This document shows positions 1 through 7,428 of a DNA stretch of 46,125 bases, one piece after another. Under the pieces are notes generated by a model. It did not search any database. It was not told the origin of the DNA and saw only the letters and a program-made list of their open reading frames with translations. The position numbers and the translations under genes are program-made. Position 1 is the stretch's first letter; every line of letters starts with the position of its first letter. This DNA is from Bacteroidota bacterium (GTDB lineage: Bacteria > Bacteroidota > Ignavibacteria > UBA10030 > UBA8401), in the NCBI GenBank assembly GCA_008933835.1, contig WBUG01000021.1, forward strand, positions 1-46,125, read 5' to 3'.

Positions 1-1165
1 CCACCATCCCGACGGGGGCCGCGGCGGAGGGGGACTCGAAGTTGATACGGAAGGCGTTGTCGTTGCTGAACACGCGGACGCGCCGCTCGCGGGAACCGGT
101 CACGACGATGTTGTTCTCGAACTGACGCTGGAGCGATGCCAGCTGCGTCAGCATCCGTTCGTTCACCAATGGGCGCTCCTGCTCCATGCGGCGCATCGCC
201 TGTTCATGGATGCTGTCCACGTTCATCGCCACTTCGGCGATGCCGACCGTATCGCGCGAGATGACGAGGTACGTGCTCCGGTGATCGGGGGCCGGGGCCG
301 CCCTCCGGATGGCCACCGGCGTAAGGGCGGGGGCGTCCACCGGCATCACATCGAACGGCGCTTCGCGGTCCGCCAGCATCCGGCGGAACCGCGCCCGCTG
401 CGGCGGCTCCATCGTCGCGGCGAGCGAATACACCATCGTCCGGTTAAGGTCCGCAAGCTGCTCGTGGATGGCGATCTCGTCGTTCTCCCCCACCAGGATG
501 GCCCCCTGCAGTTTCCGCTGGTAGGATCCGAGGATGGAGTCCACGACGCGCACCTGGTCGTGACGGACGATGCCGATGTCATCGCAGAACCCGCGCACCG
601 TCACGGGAGGCGCCGCGGGCCGCATGGAGGCCTGCACGATCTCGATCTGCGAACCTTTGTCCGCCGTGTTCCGGACGTGCAGTGCCGTACCGCCGGACGA
701 ATCCAGCGCGATGCTGCCGGACAGGGCGAAGGACAGGACGTCGTCGGTGCCGAGACCCGCGAGGAAGGGCATCACCGCTCCGGTCAGCAGACTGCTCTCC
801 ATCCGGTTCTTCTTCTCTTCGAACAGCCGCCGGAACAGCGGTGCTTCGGAGTAATAGACGGTGCCGATGACCGCAACGGTGAACAGAACGGCGAGGGAAG
901 CTGCGAACGCCGGACGCAGGCGCCGAACGGTCTGCCGGCGCGGTTCGAGCCGGTTGGAAAGTTTCAGCCAAAACCAGGCGTCGGTATTGAGCCGGGGCTT
1001 CGTCCCAAGCGATTCCCGGGCGGAACGGAGCACGGCAACGTCCCGCGCCGCCGCCGGATGCGCCGAGAGGTACGACTCGAACTTCTTCCGTTCCGCATCA
1101 TCCAGTTCGCCGTCGATGTAGAGCGAGACGATCCTCTCCAGGTCCTTGGTATCAATATTGGTCAT
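1..1165 (-). CDS. Membrane-anchored anti-sigma factor (3' end cut by window edge)
   Basis: The frame stays open from an ATG at 1165 to the left edge, at least 388 codons. The N-terminus (MTNIDTKDLERIVSLYIDGELDDAE) has the helical 'YIDGELDxxE' look of anti-sigma domains, but the HxxxCxxC zinc motif is absent. One hydrophobic segment lies around residues 86-104 (AFAASLAVLFTVAVIG), followed by a long, probably periplasmic part. Within it a helical stretch around residues 210-262 with a PPQRARFRRML segment recalls CnrX/CpxP-like sensor helices; this is inference. It starts 4 bases after the ECF sigma gene stop, the usual sigma/anti-sigma operon order. No protease site or C-terminus can be judged because the end is missing. 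Confidence 0.8.
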   Translation of the reverse strand, partial: MTNIDTKDLERIVSLYIDGELDDAERKKFESYLSAHPAAARDVAVLRSARESLGTKPRLNTDAWFWLKLSNRLEPRRQTVRRLRPAFAASLAVLFTVAVIGTVYYSEAPLFRRLFEEKKNRMESSLLTGAVMPFLAGLGTDDVLSFALSGSIALDSSGGTALHVRNTADKGSQIEIVQASMRPAAPPVTVRGFCDDIGIVRHDQVRVVDSILGSYQRKLQGAILVGENDEIAIHEQLADLNRTMVYSLAATMEPPQRARFRRMLADREAPFDVMPVDAPALTPVAIRRAAPAPDHRSTYLVISRDTVGIAEVAMNVDSIHEQAMRRMEQERPLVNERMLTQLASLQRQFENNIVVTGSRERRVRVFSNDNAFRINFESPSAAAPVGMV

Positions 1166-1169
1166 GTCG

Positions 1170-1769
1170 TCAGGCGATGAGTGGTGTCAGAGCGTCCTTG
1201 AGCATCGTCCGGCCGCGCGAGAGGCGCGACTTCACGGTACCGACCTCACATTCCAGTACGTCGGCGATCTCGTCGTAGGACAACCCTTCGATATCCTTGA
1301 GAACGATCGGCATCCGGTACTTCTCGGGCAGCTTCCCCAGTTCCCGTTCGATGACCTCCCGTGTCTGCTCGTCATCGAAGGTCGTGGTCATCAGGTTCTC
1401 CATCTTCAGGTTGGTCGTCGATTCGACCGTCTGAAAGGAGAAGAAACGTTTCACCTTGCGCCGGCGCATCTCGTCGCGGGAGCGGTTCACCGCGATGCGG
1501 TACAGCCAGGTGTAGAAGGAGGATTCGAACCGGAACCGCGGCAGCGCTTCGTACGCCTTGATGAAGACCTCCTGCGCGAGGTCGTCAACAATGTCCGCTT
1601 CGTTGAAGATGGAATAGATGAGGTTCCGCACACGGTCCTGATACCGTTCCACCAGATACCGGAAGACCGCCGTGTTCCCCTCCTGGAAGGATTGGATCAG
1701 CGCATCGTCACTCTTCTGTGCGTCGGGGATATGTGCGTTGTGGAGTTGAATGACCGCGGTCTTGCCCAT
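1170..1769 (-). CDS. ECF-type RNA polymerase sigma factor (RpoE-like)
   Basis: A 199-residue sigma-70 family protein of typical ECF length. Region 2 spans about residues 37-105, with DDLAQEVFIKAYEALPRF and SSFYTWLYRIAVNRSRD covering the core-binding and -10 recognition helices. Region 4 spans about 140-193, with LPEKYRMPIVLKDIEGLSYDEIA and the recognition helix GTVKSRLSRGRTML. No region 3 lies between them, which defines the ECF class. The downstream gene (stop-to-start gap 4 bases) is its anti-sigma factor. A candidate autoregulated ECF promoter lies at 1788-1816, leaving a very short leader before the ATG at 1769. The same promoter motif precedes the efflux operon at 13364, so that operon is the best candidate target. 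Confidence 0.95.
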   Translation of the reverse strand: MGKTAVIQLHNAHIPDAQKSDDALIQSFQEGNTAVFRYLVERYQDRVRNLIYSIFNEADIVDDLAQEVFIKAYEALPRFRFESSFYTWLYRIAVNRSRDEMRRRKVKRFFSFQTVESTTNLKMENLMTTTFDDEQTREVIERELGKLPEKYRMPIVLKDIEGLSYDEIADVLECEVGTVKSRLSRGRTMLKDALTPLIA

Positions 1770-1787
1770 ACGACGTCGTTTTGACGG

Positions 1788-1816
1788 TTAGACGCACCAA
1801 CAATGAATCTGGTTCC
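1788..1816 (-). promoter_or_regulatory. Putative ECF sigma promoter (autoregulation)
   Basis: Read on the minus strand, GGAACC (1816-1811) is followed 18 bases later by TCTAA (1792-1788), an arrangement like GGAAC/TCTAA-type ECF promoters. The 16-mer TTGTTGGTGCGTCTAA at 1803-1788 differs by one base from 13303-13318 in front of the efflux operon. The inferred start site near 1781 leaves about a dozen bases before the sigma ATG. Assignment rests on the shared motif and has not been tested. Confidence 0.6.
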
Positions 1817-1823
1817 AAAGAAA

Positions 1824-1852
1824 AAAGGACCGGTCAACAACCCCGGTCCTTT
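1824..1852 (-). terminator. Rho-independent terminator of the Hc1-like gene
   Basis: Perfect 10-bp stem AAAGGACCGG / CCGGTCCTTT with a 9-base loop, running into a T-rich tract on the minus strand (the A run 1818-1826). It lies 18 bases beyond the stop of the Hc1-like gene at 1871 and insulates it from the sigma gene promoter just downstream. Confidence 0.85.
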
Positions 1853-1870
1853 GCAAACTGCTCGATTCCA

Positions 1871-2083
1871 TCAATTTTGAGGAGTCTCTTCCGTCCCGGC
1901 CTCATCAGCACCGGTACCTTTGATCTCCTGTACTTCAACACGGATCGCCTGCGCTTTTCTCTTCAATTCCGCCATGTGCTTGCGGACCCGCGTCCCGGCC
2001 GACTTGTTCCCCTTGTCATAGAACTTAATGAAGTCCTTTTCGAACGATTGAACCAATTCGACCAGTTCAGTAAAGCGGCTCAT
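1871..2083 (-). CDS. Histone H1-like Hc1-type protein
   Basis: A 70-residue, Lys/Arg-rich helical protein: MSRFTELVELVQSFEKDF, then FYDKGNKSAGTRVRKHMAEL and KRKAQAIRVEVQEIKG, with an acidic Gly/Glu-rich tail. The 'KGNKxAGTRxRKxMxELK' segment is the hallmark of the short Hc1-like proteins common in Bacteroidota and Chlorobiota, thought to bind DNA. The ATG is preceded by a strong AAAGGAG ribosome-binding site. It is a single-gene unit with its own promoter (2131-2159) and terminator (1824-1852). The DNA-binding role is inferred from the family. Confidence 0.85.
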   Translation of the reverse strand: MSRFTELVELVQSFEKDFIKFYDKGNKSAGTRVRKHMAELKRKAQAIRVEVQEIKGTGADEAGTEETPQN

Positions 2084-2130
2084 TCTGACTCCTTTGATTG
2101 ATGGTTGTGAGTAGAGACGAGAACAGTGAG

Positions 2131-2159
2131 AATATTGCCGATATTATTGAAATAGTCAA
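2131..2159 (-). promoter_or_regulatory. Sigma-70-like promoter of the Hc1-like gene
   Basis: On the minus strand TTGACT (2159-2154) and AATATT (2136-2131) are separated by exactly 17 bases in an AT-rich gap. The predicted start site lies roughly 40 bases upstream of the ATG at 2083. Confidence 0.6.
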
Positions 2160-2190
2160 GGGAAAATTAGAAGTGTGGAATTCTCGTTAT

Positions 2191-3003
2191 TTAGGGCACT
2201 TCAGAAGTGCTCCTTTTTCTCCATAAAATGAACGAAATGCTGAGCATGATGATAGAAACGAGTATGCCCTCACTGATAAAAAGTATGCCGTTTGCCGCAA
2301 AAAAAGCATCGTTCTCAAACAACATAGAGGTGAGCAGAATGGGATTGAACACGGCCAGACCGATTCGGAAGGAATATGAATACCAGATGGTTCGGTATGA
2401 ATTCGCAAGCGCGGTCCAGAGCAAAGAGGATGAAAAAAAGAACATCACTGATGCCGCAAATCCTGGCAGAGAAATGCCTTCCGTCCCGGTGATATCCGCC
2501 AGACAGTAGAAGAGCCAGAGGACCGATGTGATCAGGAGTGCCCGCAAGGGAGATCGTCGCTGAAGTTCCGATCGAAACAGAAGCGAACGGAAAACGGCCT
2601 CTTCGATGAGGAGCGTGAAGGCCGAAAAGACGTAGACGGCGGGAATATCGAACAGGGCGCCAAGCAGGAGGGTTTCGGGATTGTCCAGCGGCTTGAACGA
2701 CACGCCACCCGCTGCCATACCGATGAAGGCAGGAACCAATAAAACGGCGATCGGTGCCAGGAACCAGAGTATCGCCGGCATCAACCGCCAGCCGGTCACT
2801 CCGAAGGAGGAGAGTTCCGGATTGAACGCTCCCTTCCGGCGCAGCCACACCAGTGCCGCCATAAGGACCGCGATGCGGCCGTCCACCGGTATCTCCCACA
2901 CCGTGATCTGGATCGGCAGACCGAAGTACGCGGCGATGGCGGCGGCGGCGGAGACGATACCGATGAGGAAGGAGAAGGGCCGGAGTGCGGATACGGATAT
3001 CAT
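2191..3003 (-). CDS. CPBP-family (Abi/CAAX-protease-like) membrane protein, motifs partly degenerate
   Basis: A 270-residue polytopic membrane protein with about seven hydrophobic segments. The EExxxR motif of the CPBP glutamic-type intramembrane protease family is present as LLIEEAVFRSLLF (Glu134, Glu135, Arg139). The second motif normally has FxxxH, but the matching helix reads SVLWLFYCLADI with no His. The third motif (HxxxN/D) is replaced by SYSFRIGLAVFNP. The protein may therefore be inactive as a protease or use a different arrangement. The ATG overlaps the stop of the SRPBCC gene (ATGA at 3003-3000), so the two are probably translationally coupled. The 3' third is clearly more AT-rich than the rest. 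Confidence 0.75.
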   Translation of the reverse strand: MISVSALRPFSFLIGIVSAAAAIAAYFGLPIQITVWEIPVDGRIAVLMAALVWLRRKGAFNPELSSFGVTGWRLMPAILWFLAPIAVLLVPAFIGMAAGGVSFKPLDNPETLLLGALFDIPAVYVFSAFTLLIEEAVFRSLLFRSELQRRSPLRALLITSVLWLFYCLADITGTEGISLPGFAASVMFFFSSSLLWTALANSYRTIWYSYSFRIGLAVFNPILLTSMLFENDAFFAANGILFISEGILVSIIMLSISFILWRKRSTSEVP

Positions 3004-3452
3004 GGTCGTCGGAAGTGAAGGAGCATACGCCGGTGCCGGTACCGGAAGAGAGCGGTGTTCAGCCGCCGCACGAACAGGGCGTCGATGGACCGGCCGAGGA
3101 TACCGCCCGGAAGTTCATACGTGATGCGGTCGGTCATGACAGTGAGACCGTTCGCCGCACGGAAGCGGTGCTCGTGCCGCCAGGAGGCGAAAGGACCGCG
3201 ACCGTCCTGCACGTCCACCAGCAGTTCGGGAGCACGCAGCGTTTCGACCCGAACGTCCCACGGCGTCCACCGGAAGAGCGTGAACACTCCGACCGTCATC
3301 CGACCCCCTTGGATGAGCCGTTCCGGCGCTCCGGTGAAACGGAGCGGAATGAACGAAGGGGTGACGACGCGGACGTTCCGAACATCGCAGTGGAAGGCGA
3401 ACACCGAGTCGATGTCCGCCGCGATCTCCAGTGTGAACTCCAGCGTCGTCAC
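3000..3452 (-). CDS. SRPBCC / START-like ligand-binding protein
   Basis: A 150-residue protein with the helix-grip pattern of the SRPBCC superfamily. It opens with a beta strand and acidic helix (TLEFTLEIAADIDSVFAFHCDVRNV), continues with alternating strands including VGVFTLFRWTPWDVRVETL and FASWRHEHRFRAANGLTVMTDRITYELP, and ends in a long C-terminal helix (LNTALFRYRHRRMLLHF). Ligand and reaction cannot be read from the sequence. It starts 4 bases after the SDR gene stop and overlaps the CPBP gene by ATGA, making a three-gene operon. Confidence 0.8.
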   Translation of the reverse strand: MTTLEFTLEIAADIDSVFAFHCDVRNVRVVTPSFIPLRFTGAPERLIQGGRMTVGVFTLFRWTPWDVRVETLRAPELLVDVQDGRGPFASWRHEHRFRAANGLTVMTDRITYELPGGILGRSIDALFVRRLNTALFRYRHRRMLLHFRRP

Positions 3453-3456
3453 CTCA

Positions 3457-4215
3457 TCACCCGATGAGGACGCTGCCGCCGTTCACGTTGAGGATCTCGC
3501 CGGTGATATGACGCGCGAGGTCCGATGCGAGGAAGACGATGGGACCGGCGATGTCCTCCGGCGTCGGGATACGCTGAATGGGGATCTTCTTCCGTTCTTG
3601 TTCCTTGTACTTCCTGTCGGCGAACACTTCCGCGTTCAGTTCCGTGTCCACCCATCCGGGCGCGACGGAGTTCACGTTGATGTTGAAGGGACCGAGTTCC
3701 GTCGCGATGGCCTTCGTGAAGGAGATCATTCCCCCCTTCGACGCGGCGTAGTGCGAGTGCTCCGCCTCACCCCGCTGACCGGCGGTGCTGGAGATGTTGA
3801 TGATCTTCCCTTCCTTCTTCTTTTTCATGAGCGGTACGACGGCGTTCGTCATGTAGAACATGCCGTCGAGGTTCACCTCCATCGTCTCCTTCCATTCCTG
3901 TCCGTCCATCTCTCCGATCAGACCGTACGTCCAGATGCCGGCGTTGTTGACGAGCACGTCGACCGTGCCGAACGCCTGGACCGTCTTCCGGACCACCATC
4001 TCTGCACTGCTCTTCTTCGCGATATCGGCCTTGATGGCCAGACACGTCCTCCCGAATTTTTTCACCGCCGCAATGACGTTTCGCGCCGCTGCGGCATTTT
4101 TTGCATAGGTGATAACGACATCGGCACCCGCTTCCGCGAACATGACCGCGGCCGCTGCGCCGATACCGCGGGAACCTCCTGTAATCACAACGACTTTGCC
4201 TGACAGATCTATCAT
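3457..4215 (-). CDS. SDR-family oxidoreductase, 3-oxoacyl-ACP reductase (FabG)-like
   Basis: A 252-residue classical short-chain dehydrogenase. Features are the TGGSRGIG nucleotide-binding turn near the N-terminus, NNAG (LVNNAGIWTYG), the catalytic Ser (NISSTAGQRG), YAASKGG (YxxxK), and a C-terminal ITGEILNVNGGS typical of FabG-like enzymes. An upstream in-frame ATG at 4284 would add 23 residues with no counterpart in the family, so MIDLSGKVVVITGG at 4215 is chosen. The Arg/Lys environment suits NADPH, but the true substrate is unknown; a dedicated fatty-acid operon is not adjacent. It is divergent from the Fur gene across an AT-rich spacer that also carries TTTAGAC-like half-sites. Confidence 0.85.
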   Translation of the reverse strand: MIDLSGKVVVITGGSRGIGAAAAVMFAEAGADVVITYAKNAAAARNVIAAVKKFGRTCLAIKADIAKKSSAEMVVRKTVQAFGTVDVLVNNAGIWTYGLIGEMDGQEWKETMEVNLDGMFYMTNAVVPLMKKKKEGKIINISSTAGQRGEAEHSHYAASKGGMISFTKAIATELGPFNINVNSVAPGWVDTELNAEVFADRKYKEQERKKIPIQRIPTPEDIAGPIVFLASDLARHITGEILNVNGGSVLIG

Positions 4216-4363
4216 ACTCCCTATTCCGGATAATTTGGTATTGTTTTTGTATCTCTCTATGGTGAATATACGAAATTCTCTCACCGTTGAAAATGGGCTT
4301 ATTTAGACTCTCCTTCCATTCTGTGGTCTAATCTATTATTTTGTTCAAAATTCACAGAAAATA

Positions 4364-4392
4364 TTGAAATAGGACTAATCTTGTCTTATATT
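4364..4392 (+). promoter_or_regulatory. Sigma-70-like promoter of fur-feoAB
   Basis: TTGAAA (4364-4369) and TATATT (4387-4392) are separated by exactly 17 bases; each hexamer matches the classical consensus at 5 of 6 positions. The predicted start near 4399 leaves a leader of only about 23 bases before the ATG at 4422 and falls inside the palindromic operator at 4395-4413. Confidence 0.7.
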
Positions 4393-4394
4393 CT

Positions 4395-4419
4395 ATTTAG
4401 ATTAAGTCTAAATTAAGAC
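4395..4419 (+). promoter_or_regulatory. Fur/PerR-type operator, two overlapping palindromes
   Basis: ATTTAGATTAAGTCTAAAT (4395-4413) is a 19-bp palindrome with one mismatched pair around a central base, the geometry of Fur-family boxes. A second imperfect palindrome, GTCTAAATTAAGAC (4406-4419), overlaps it. Together they cover the predicted transcription start and end just before the ATG of the Fur-family gene, as expected for autorepression. Further half-sites occur upstream (ATTTAGAC 4301-4308, GTCTAATC near 4326, GACTAATC near 4373). Confidence 0.7.
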
Positions 4420-4421
4420 AC

Positions 4422-4862
4422 ATGAATTTGCAGCTTGCCAAGGAACGATTCACACAGTATCTGAAGTCCGGTAACTACCGGATCACTCCGGAGCGGTTCG
4501 TCATCCTTGATTCGGTGATGCAGACCGACGGGCACTTCGATGCGGACGAACTGTTCTCGCAGATGAAGACGGGGGGACAGAAGGTCTCCCGGGCGACGGT
4601 GTATAACACGCTCGACCTGCTGCAGGACTGCGGACTCATCTCGAAGTACCGTTTCGGCGAGAACCATTCGCGGTACGAGAAGGCGTTCGGACGTCCGCAC
4701 CATCATCACCTCATCTGTCTGGAGTGCGGCGACATCATCGAGTTCGTGAGCGAGAAGATCGAGAAGGTGGAGCGGGAGGTCTGCACCTCCAACAGTTTCA
4801 AGGCACAGACCACGACGCTGCAAATATTCGGGACATGCGCACGATGCCAAAAGGACGAATGA
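4422..4862 (+). CDS. fur: Fur-family metalloregulator
   Basis: A 146-residue Fur/PerR-family repressor. The N-terminal winged helix includes RITPERFVILDSVM and the recognition helix KVSRATVYNTLDLL. The C-terminal dimerisation domain has the metal motif HHHHLICLECGDIIEF (His93-96, Cys99, Cys102) and a second pair, Cys139 and Cys142 (CARC), giving the CxxC...CxxC structural zinc site. Operon position directly upstream of feoAB with ATGA overlap argues for iron-sensing Fur, though PerR cannot be excluded from motifs alone. Likely represses its own operon through 4395-4419. Confidence 0.9.
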   Translation: MNLQLAKERFTQYLKSGNYRITPERFVILDSVMQTDGHFDADELFSQMKTGGQKVSRATVYNTLDLLQDCGLISKYRFGENHSRYEKAFGRPHHHHLICLECGDIIEFVSEKIEKVEREVCTSNSFKAQTTTLQIFGTCARCQKDE

Positions 4863-5119
4863 AGACACTTGCCCAAACCCCCGCCGGTTCGGTGGTGACC
4901 ATTTCCCGCCTCGAATCGCATCCGGACACTTGCAACCGTCTGCGGGAGATCGGGTTCTGCGAGAACGCCACCATCCGCTGCGTCACCAACGGCTCATCGC
5001 AGATGATCTGCGAAGTGTGCAATACGCGCGTGGGTCTGAACTACACCACGGCCAACGCCATCTTCGTCCTCCCTCAGGATGCGGGCAAGGATCCGGAGAA
5101 CCGGGAACGGACCGAATGA
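4859..5119 (+). CDS. feoA: FeoA, SH3-like ferrous iron transport accessory protein
   Basis: An 86-residue protein starting MKTLAQTPAGSVVTISRLES, the usual FeoA opening, followed by RLREIGFCENATIRC and ending in NAIFVLP, a compact SH3-like fold. The start at 4859 overlaps the fur stop and its own stop overlaps feoB (both ATGA), so all three are translationally coupled. Unusually for FeoA it carries five cysteines, including a CEVC pair in the strand region; a redox or metal role is possible but only inferred. Confidence 0.9.
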   Translation: MKTLAQTPAGSVVTISRLESHPDTCNRLREIGFCENATIRCVTNGSSQMICEVCNTRVGLNYTTANAIFVLPQDAGKDPENRERTE

Positions 5120-7218
5120 ATCCAGCGGCAACGGTCACCGGCACCATCGCCATCATCGGCAACCCGAACTGCGGGAAGACGACCCTCTTCAACGCGCTCA
5201 CGGGTCTCCGCCACAAGGTGGGAAACTATCCCGGCGTGACGGTCGAGAAGAAGGAAGGGCGTGTCACGCTCGCGGACGGTTCGGATGCTCTGCTGCTCGA
5301 CCTTCCGGGGACCTACTCCCTCTCCCCCAACTCCCCGGACGAGAAGATCGTCTCGGACGTGCTGTTCGGCAGGATGCCCGGAACCGCAGTGCCGGACGTC
5401 GTCATCTGCGTCGTGGACGCGACGAACCTCGAACGGAACCTCTACCTCCTCAGTCAGTTGACGGACCTCAAGTTCCCCGTCGTGGTCGCGCTGAACATGA
5501 CCGACCTCGCCGAAGAGCACGGGATCGACATCGACATCCCCGCCCTCGAACAGGCGTTCGGCGTCCGTTTCATCTCCACCGTCGCACGCAAAGGGACCGG
5601 TCTGACGGAGCTCATCGCGGCGCTCCCCGGCGCTTCGACGAACGAAGGGAGCATCCGGCGGTGGTATCTTCCGGAACTCGCCCGGAAGGAGCATCAGGAA
5701 CTGGTGGAGATGCTCGTCCGCAACGACCGTTTGACGGAAGCCGCTGCGTACCACGAAGCGCAGCTGCTGCTCGCCGCTCCGGCGGTGGACGATTCCTACC
5801 ACGGGCGATATTCTCCGGAGACCCTCTCCCATGTCCGGCAGGACCATACGGTCCTACACGAAGGCGGCATCAACCGTCATTCGGTCTTCGTGGAATCGAG
5901 ATTCAAGTGGGTCTATAGTGTCTATAATATGGCGGTGAAGCATCGCCGGACGCGCACGGTCCACTCCATCAGCGACCGGCTCGACGCCGTCCTGACGCAC
6001 CGGGTGTGGGGCCTCGCCATCTTCTTCCTGCTGATGGCGCTCATGTTCCAGACCATCTTCACCTGGGCCTCCTATCCGATGGAGCTCATCGGCGCCGGGT
6101 TCGACCTCCTTGCGGAGGGGGTATCGTCGCTCATTCCCCCGGGCGATCTGCAGCAGCTGGTCACCAAAGGGGTCATCGGCGGCGTCGGCGCGGTCGTCAC
6201 GTTCCTTCCGCAGATCCTGTTCCTGTTCCTGTTCCTCGGATTCCTCGAGGACACCGGGTACATGGCGCGCGCGGCGTTCAACATGGACCGGATGATGAGC
6301 ACGGTGGGACTGCATGGGAAGTCGTTCATCCCGCTCCTCTCTTCCTTCGCCTGCGCCATCCCGGGCATCATGGCCACGCGCACCATCGAGAATCCCCGCG
6401 ACCGGCTGGTGACGATCCTTGTCGCACCGCTGATGAGCTGCAGCGCGCGGCTGCCGGTGTTCGCGCTGCTCATCGCCTCGTTCGTTCCGGACCGGCACGT
6501 GCTCGGCTTCATCGGTCTGCCGGCGCTCGTCCTCATCTCGATGTACCTGCTCGGACTGGGGGCGGCGCTCGTCACCGCGAAGCTGCTGAAGGGGACGGTG
6601 CTGAAGGGTCCCGCACCCGCGTTCATCATGGAACTTCCGCCCTACCGGCTCCCCGCGCTGAAGAACACGTTCATCCACATGTGGGAACGGTCGGTCCTCT
6701 TCCTGAAGAACGCCGGCACCATCATCCTCGGCGTCTCGGTCATCCTCTGGTTCCTCGCCACGTATCCGAAGATGGAGGAAGGGACCGCCGCCGAACGACT
6801 GGCGCACAGCTATGTGGGCCAGGCGGGGAAGTTCATCGAGCCGGCGCTGACGCCGCTGGGATTCGACTGGAAGATCGGCATCGGGATCATCAGTTCCGTC
6901 CTGCAGCGGGAAGTGTTCGTCAGCACGCTCGGCACCATCTATAATATCGAGGATGCGGACGAAGGGAGCACATCGCTCATGGAGAGGCTCCGCAGCGACG
7001 TCGACCCCGTCACCGGGGCGCCGACGTTCACATTGCTGACCGCCATCTGCGTGATGGTCTACTACGTGCTCGCGATGCAGTGCCTCTCCACCGTGGCGGT
7101 GGTGCGGCGGGAGACGAACGGGTGGAAGTGGCCGGCGTTCCAGTTCGCGTACATGACCGTGCTGGCGTACGGCGCAACGTTCCTCACCTACCGGATCGGA
7201 ACATGGATCATCTCATGA
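5116..7218 (+). CDS. feoB: FeoB ferrous iron transporter
   Basis: A 700-residue Fe(II) importer of the inner membrane. The N-terminal G domain has G1 GNPNCGKT (residues 15-22), the switch region NYPGVTVEKKEG, G3 DLPGTYSL and G4 NMTD. It is followed by the helical GDI-like domain and a polytopic core with two Gate repeats (FLFLGFLEDTGYMARAAFNMDRMM with G-KSFIPLLSSFACAIPGIM, and ILGVSVILWFLATYP with VLQREVFVSTLGTIY). Start at 5116 overlaps the feoA stop. Length and domain order are normal, with no sign of damage. Confidence 0.97.
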   Translation: MNPAATVTGTIAIIGNPNCGKTTLFNALTGLRHKVGNYPGVTVEKKEGRVTLADGSDALLLDLPGTYSLSPNSPDEKIVSDVLFGRMPGTAVPDVVICVVDATNLERNLYLLSQLTDLKFPVVVALNMTDLAEEHGIDIDIPALEQAFGVRFISTVARKGTGLTELIAALPGASTNEGSIRRWYLPELARKEHQELVEMLVRNDRLTEAAAYHEAQLLLAAPAVDDSYHGRYSPETLSHVRQDHTVLHEGGINRHSVFVESRFKWVYSVYNMAVKHRRTRTVHSISDRLDAVLTHRVWGLAIFFLLMALMFQTIFTWASYPMELIGAGFDLLAEGVSSLIPPGDLQQLVTKGVIGGVGAVVTFLPQILFLFLFLGFLEDTGYMARAAFNMDRMMSTVGLHGKSFIPLLSSFACAIPGIMATRTIENPRDRLVTILVAPLMSCSARLPVFALLIASFVPDRHVLGFIGLPALVLISMYLLGLGAALVTAKLLKGTVLKGPAPAFIMELPPYRLPALKNTFIHMWERSVLFLKNAGTIILGVSVILWFLATYPKMEEGTAAERLAHSYVGQAGKFIEPALTPLGFDWKIGIGIISSVLQREVFVSTLGTIYNIEDADEGSTSLMERLRSDVDPVTGAPTFTLLTAICVMVYYVLAMQCLSTVAVVRRETNGWKWPAFQFAYMTVLAYGATFLTYRIGTWIIS

Positions 7219-7379
7219 ATCATTGGCAGGAGTCCCTCTCCCTGTTCCTGACCGCGCTCGCCGTGCTGTACGTGACGCGCCGGAAGGTCCGGGAGGTTCG
7301 GACATCACGGAACTCCTGTGACCGCTGCGGGATCGCCCGCGGCACCGACATTCCCGCGGGTCCTCCCCGGGAACGCTAA
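7215..7379 (+). CDS. FeoB-associated Cys-containing small membrane protein
   Basis: A 54-residue protein whose ATG overlaps the feoB stop (ATGA). It has a single membrane segment (LSLFLTALAVLYVT, about residues 8-21), then basic residues and a CDRCG motif near residues 34-38. This matches the small FeoB-associated Cys-rich membrane proteins that follow feoB in many genomes, although only two Cys are present and similarity beyond layout cannot be shown by eye. Confidence 0.65.
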   Translation: MNHWQESLSLFLTALAVLYVTRRKVREVRTSRNSCDRCGIARGTDIPAGPPRER

Positions 7380-7428
7380 AAAAAAAGCGTATCACCACAC
7401 GTCCCCGTCAAAGGCCATGGTGATACGC
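7378..7428 (-). terminator. Intrinsic-terminator-like hairpin pointing to the minus strand
   Basis: Perfect 10-bp stem GCGTATCACC (7387-7396) / GGTGATACGC (7419-7428) with a 22-base loop. The poly-A run at 7378-7386 lies on its left, so a U-tract follows the stem only when transcribed on the minus strand. On the plus strand no T run follows. Both flanking genes are plus-strand, so a minus-strand transcript ending here is not explained. Confidence 0.55.

Noticed and set aside
206-1180. Long plus-strand open frame of about 324 codons
   Set aside because: It is the antisense shadow of the anti-sigma gene; the minus frame gives a sensible sigma/anti-sigma pair while the plus translation is Arg/His/Gly-rich with no fold.
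4216-4284. Upstream ATG at 4284 for the SDR reductase
   Set aside because: It would add 23 residues ahead of the standard SDR N-terminus and lies in the AT-rich regulatory spacer.
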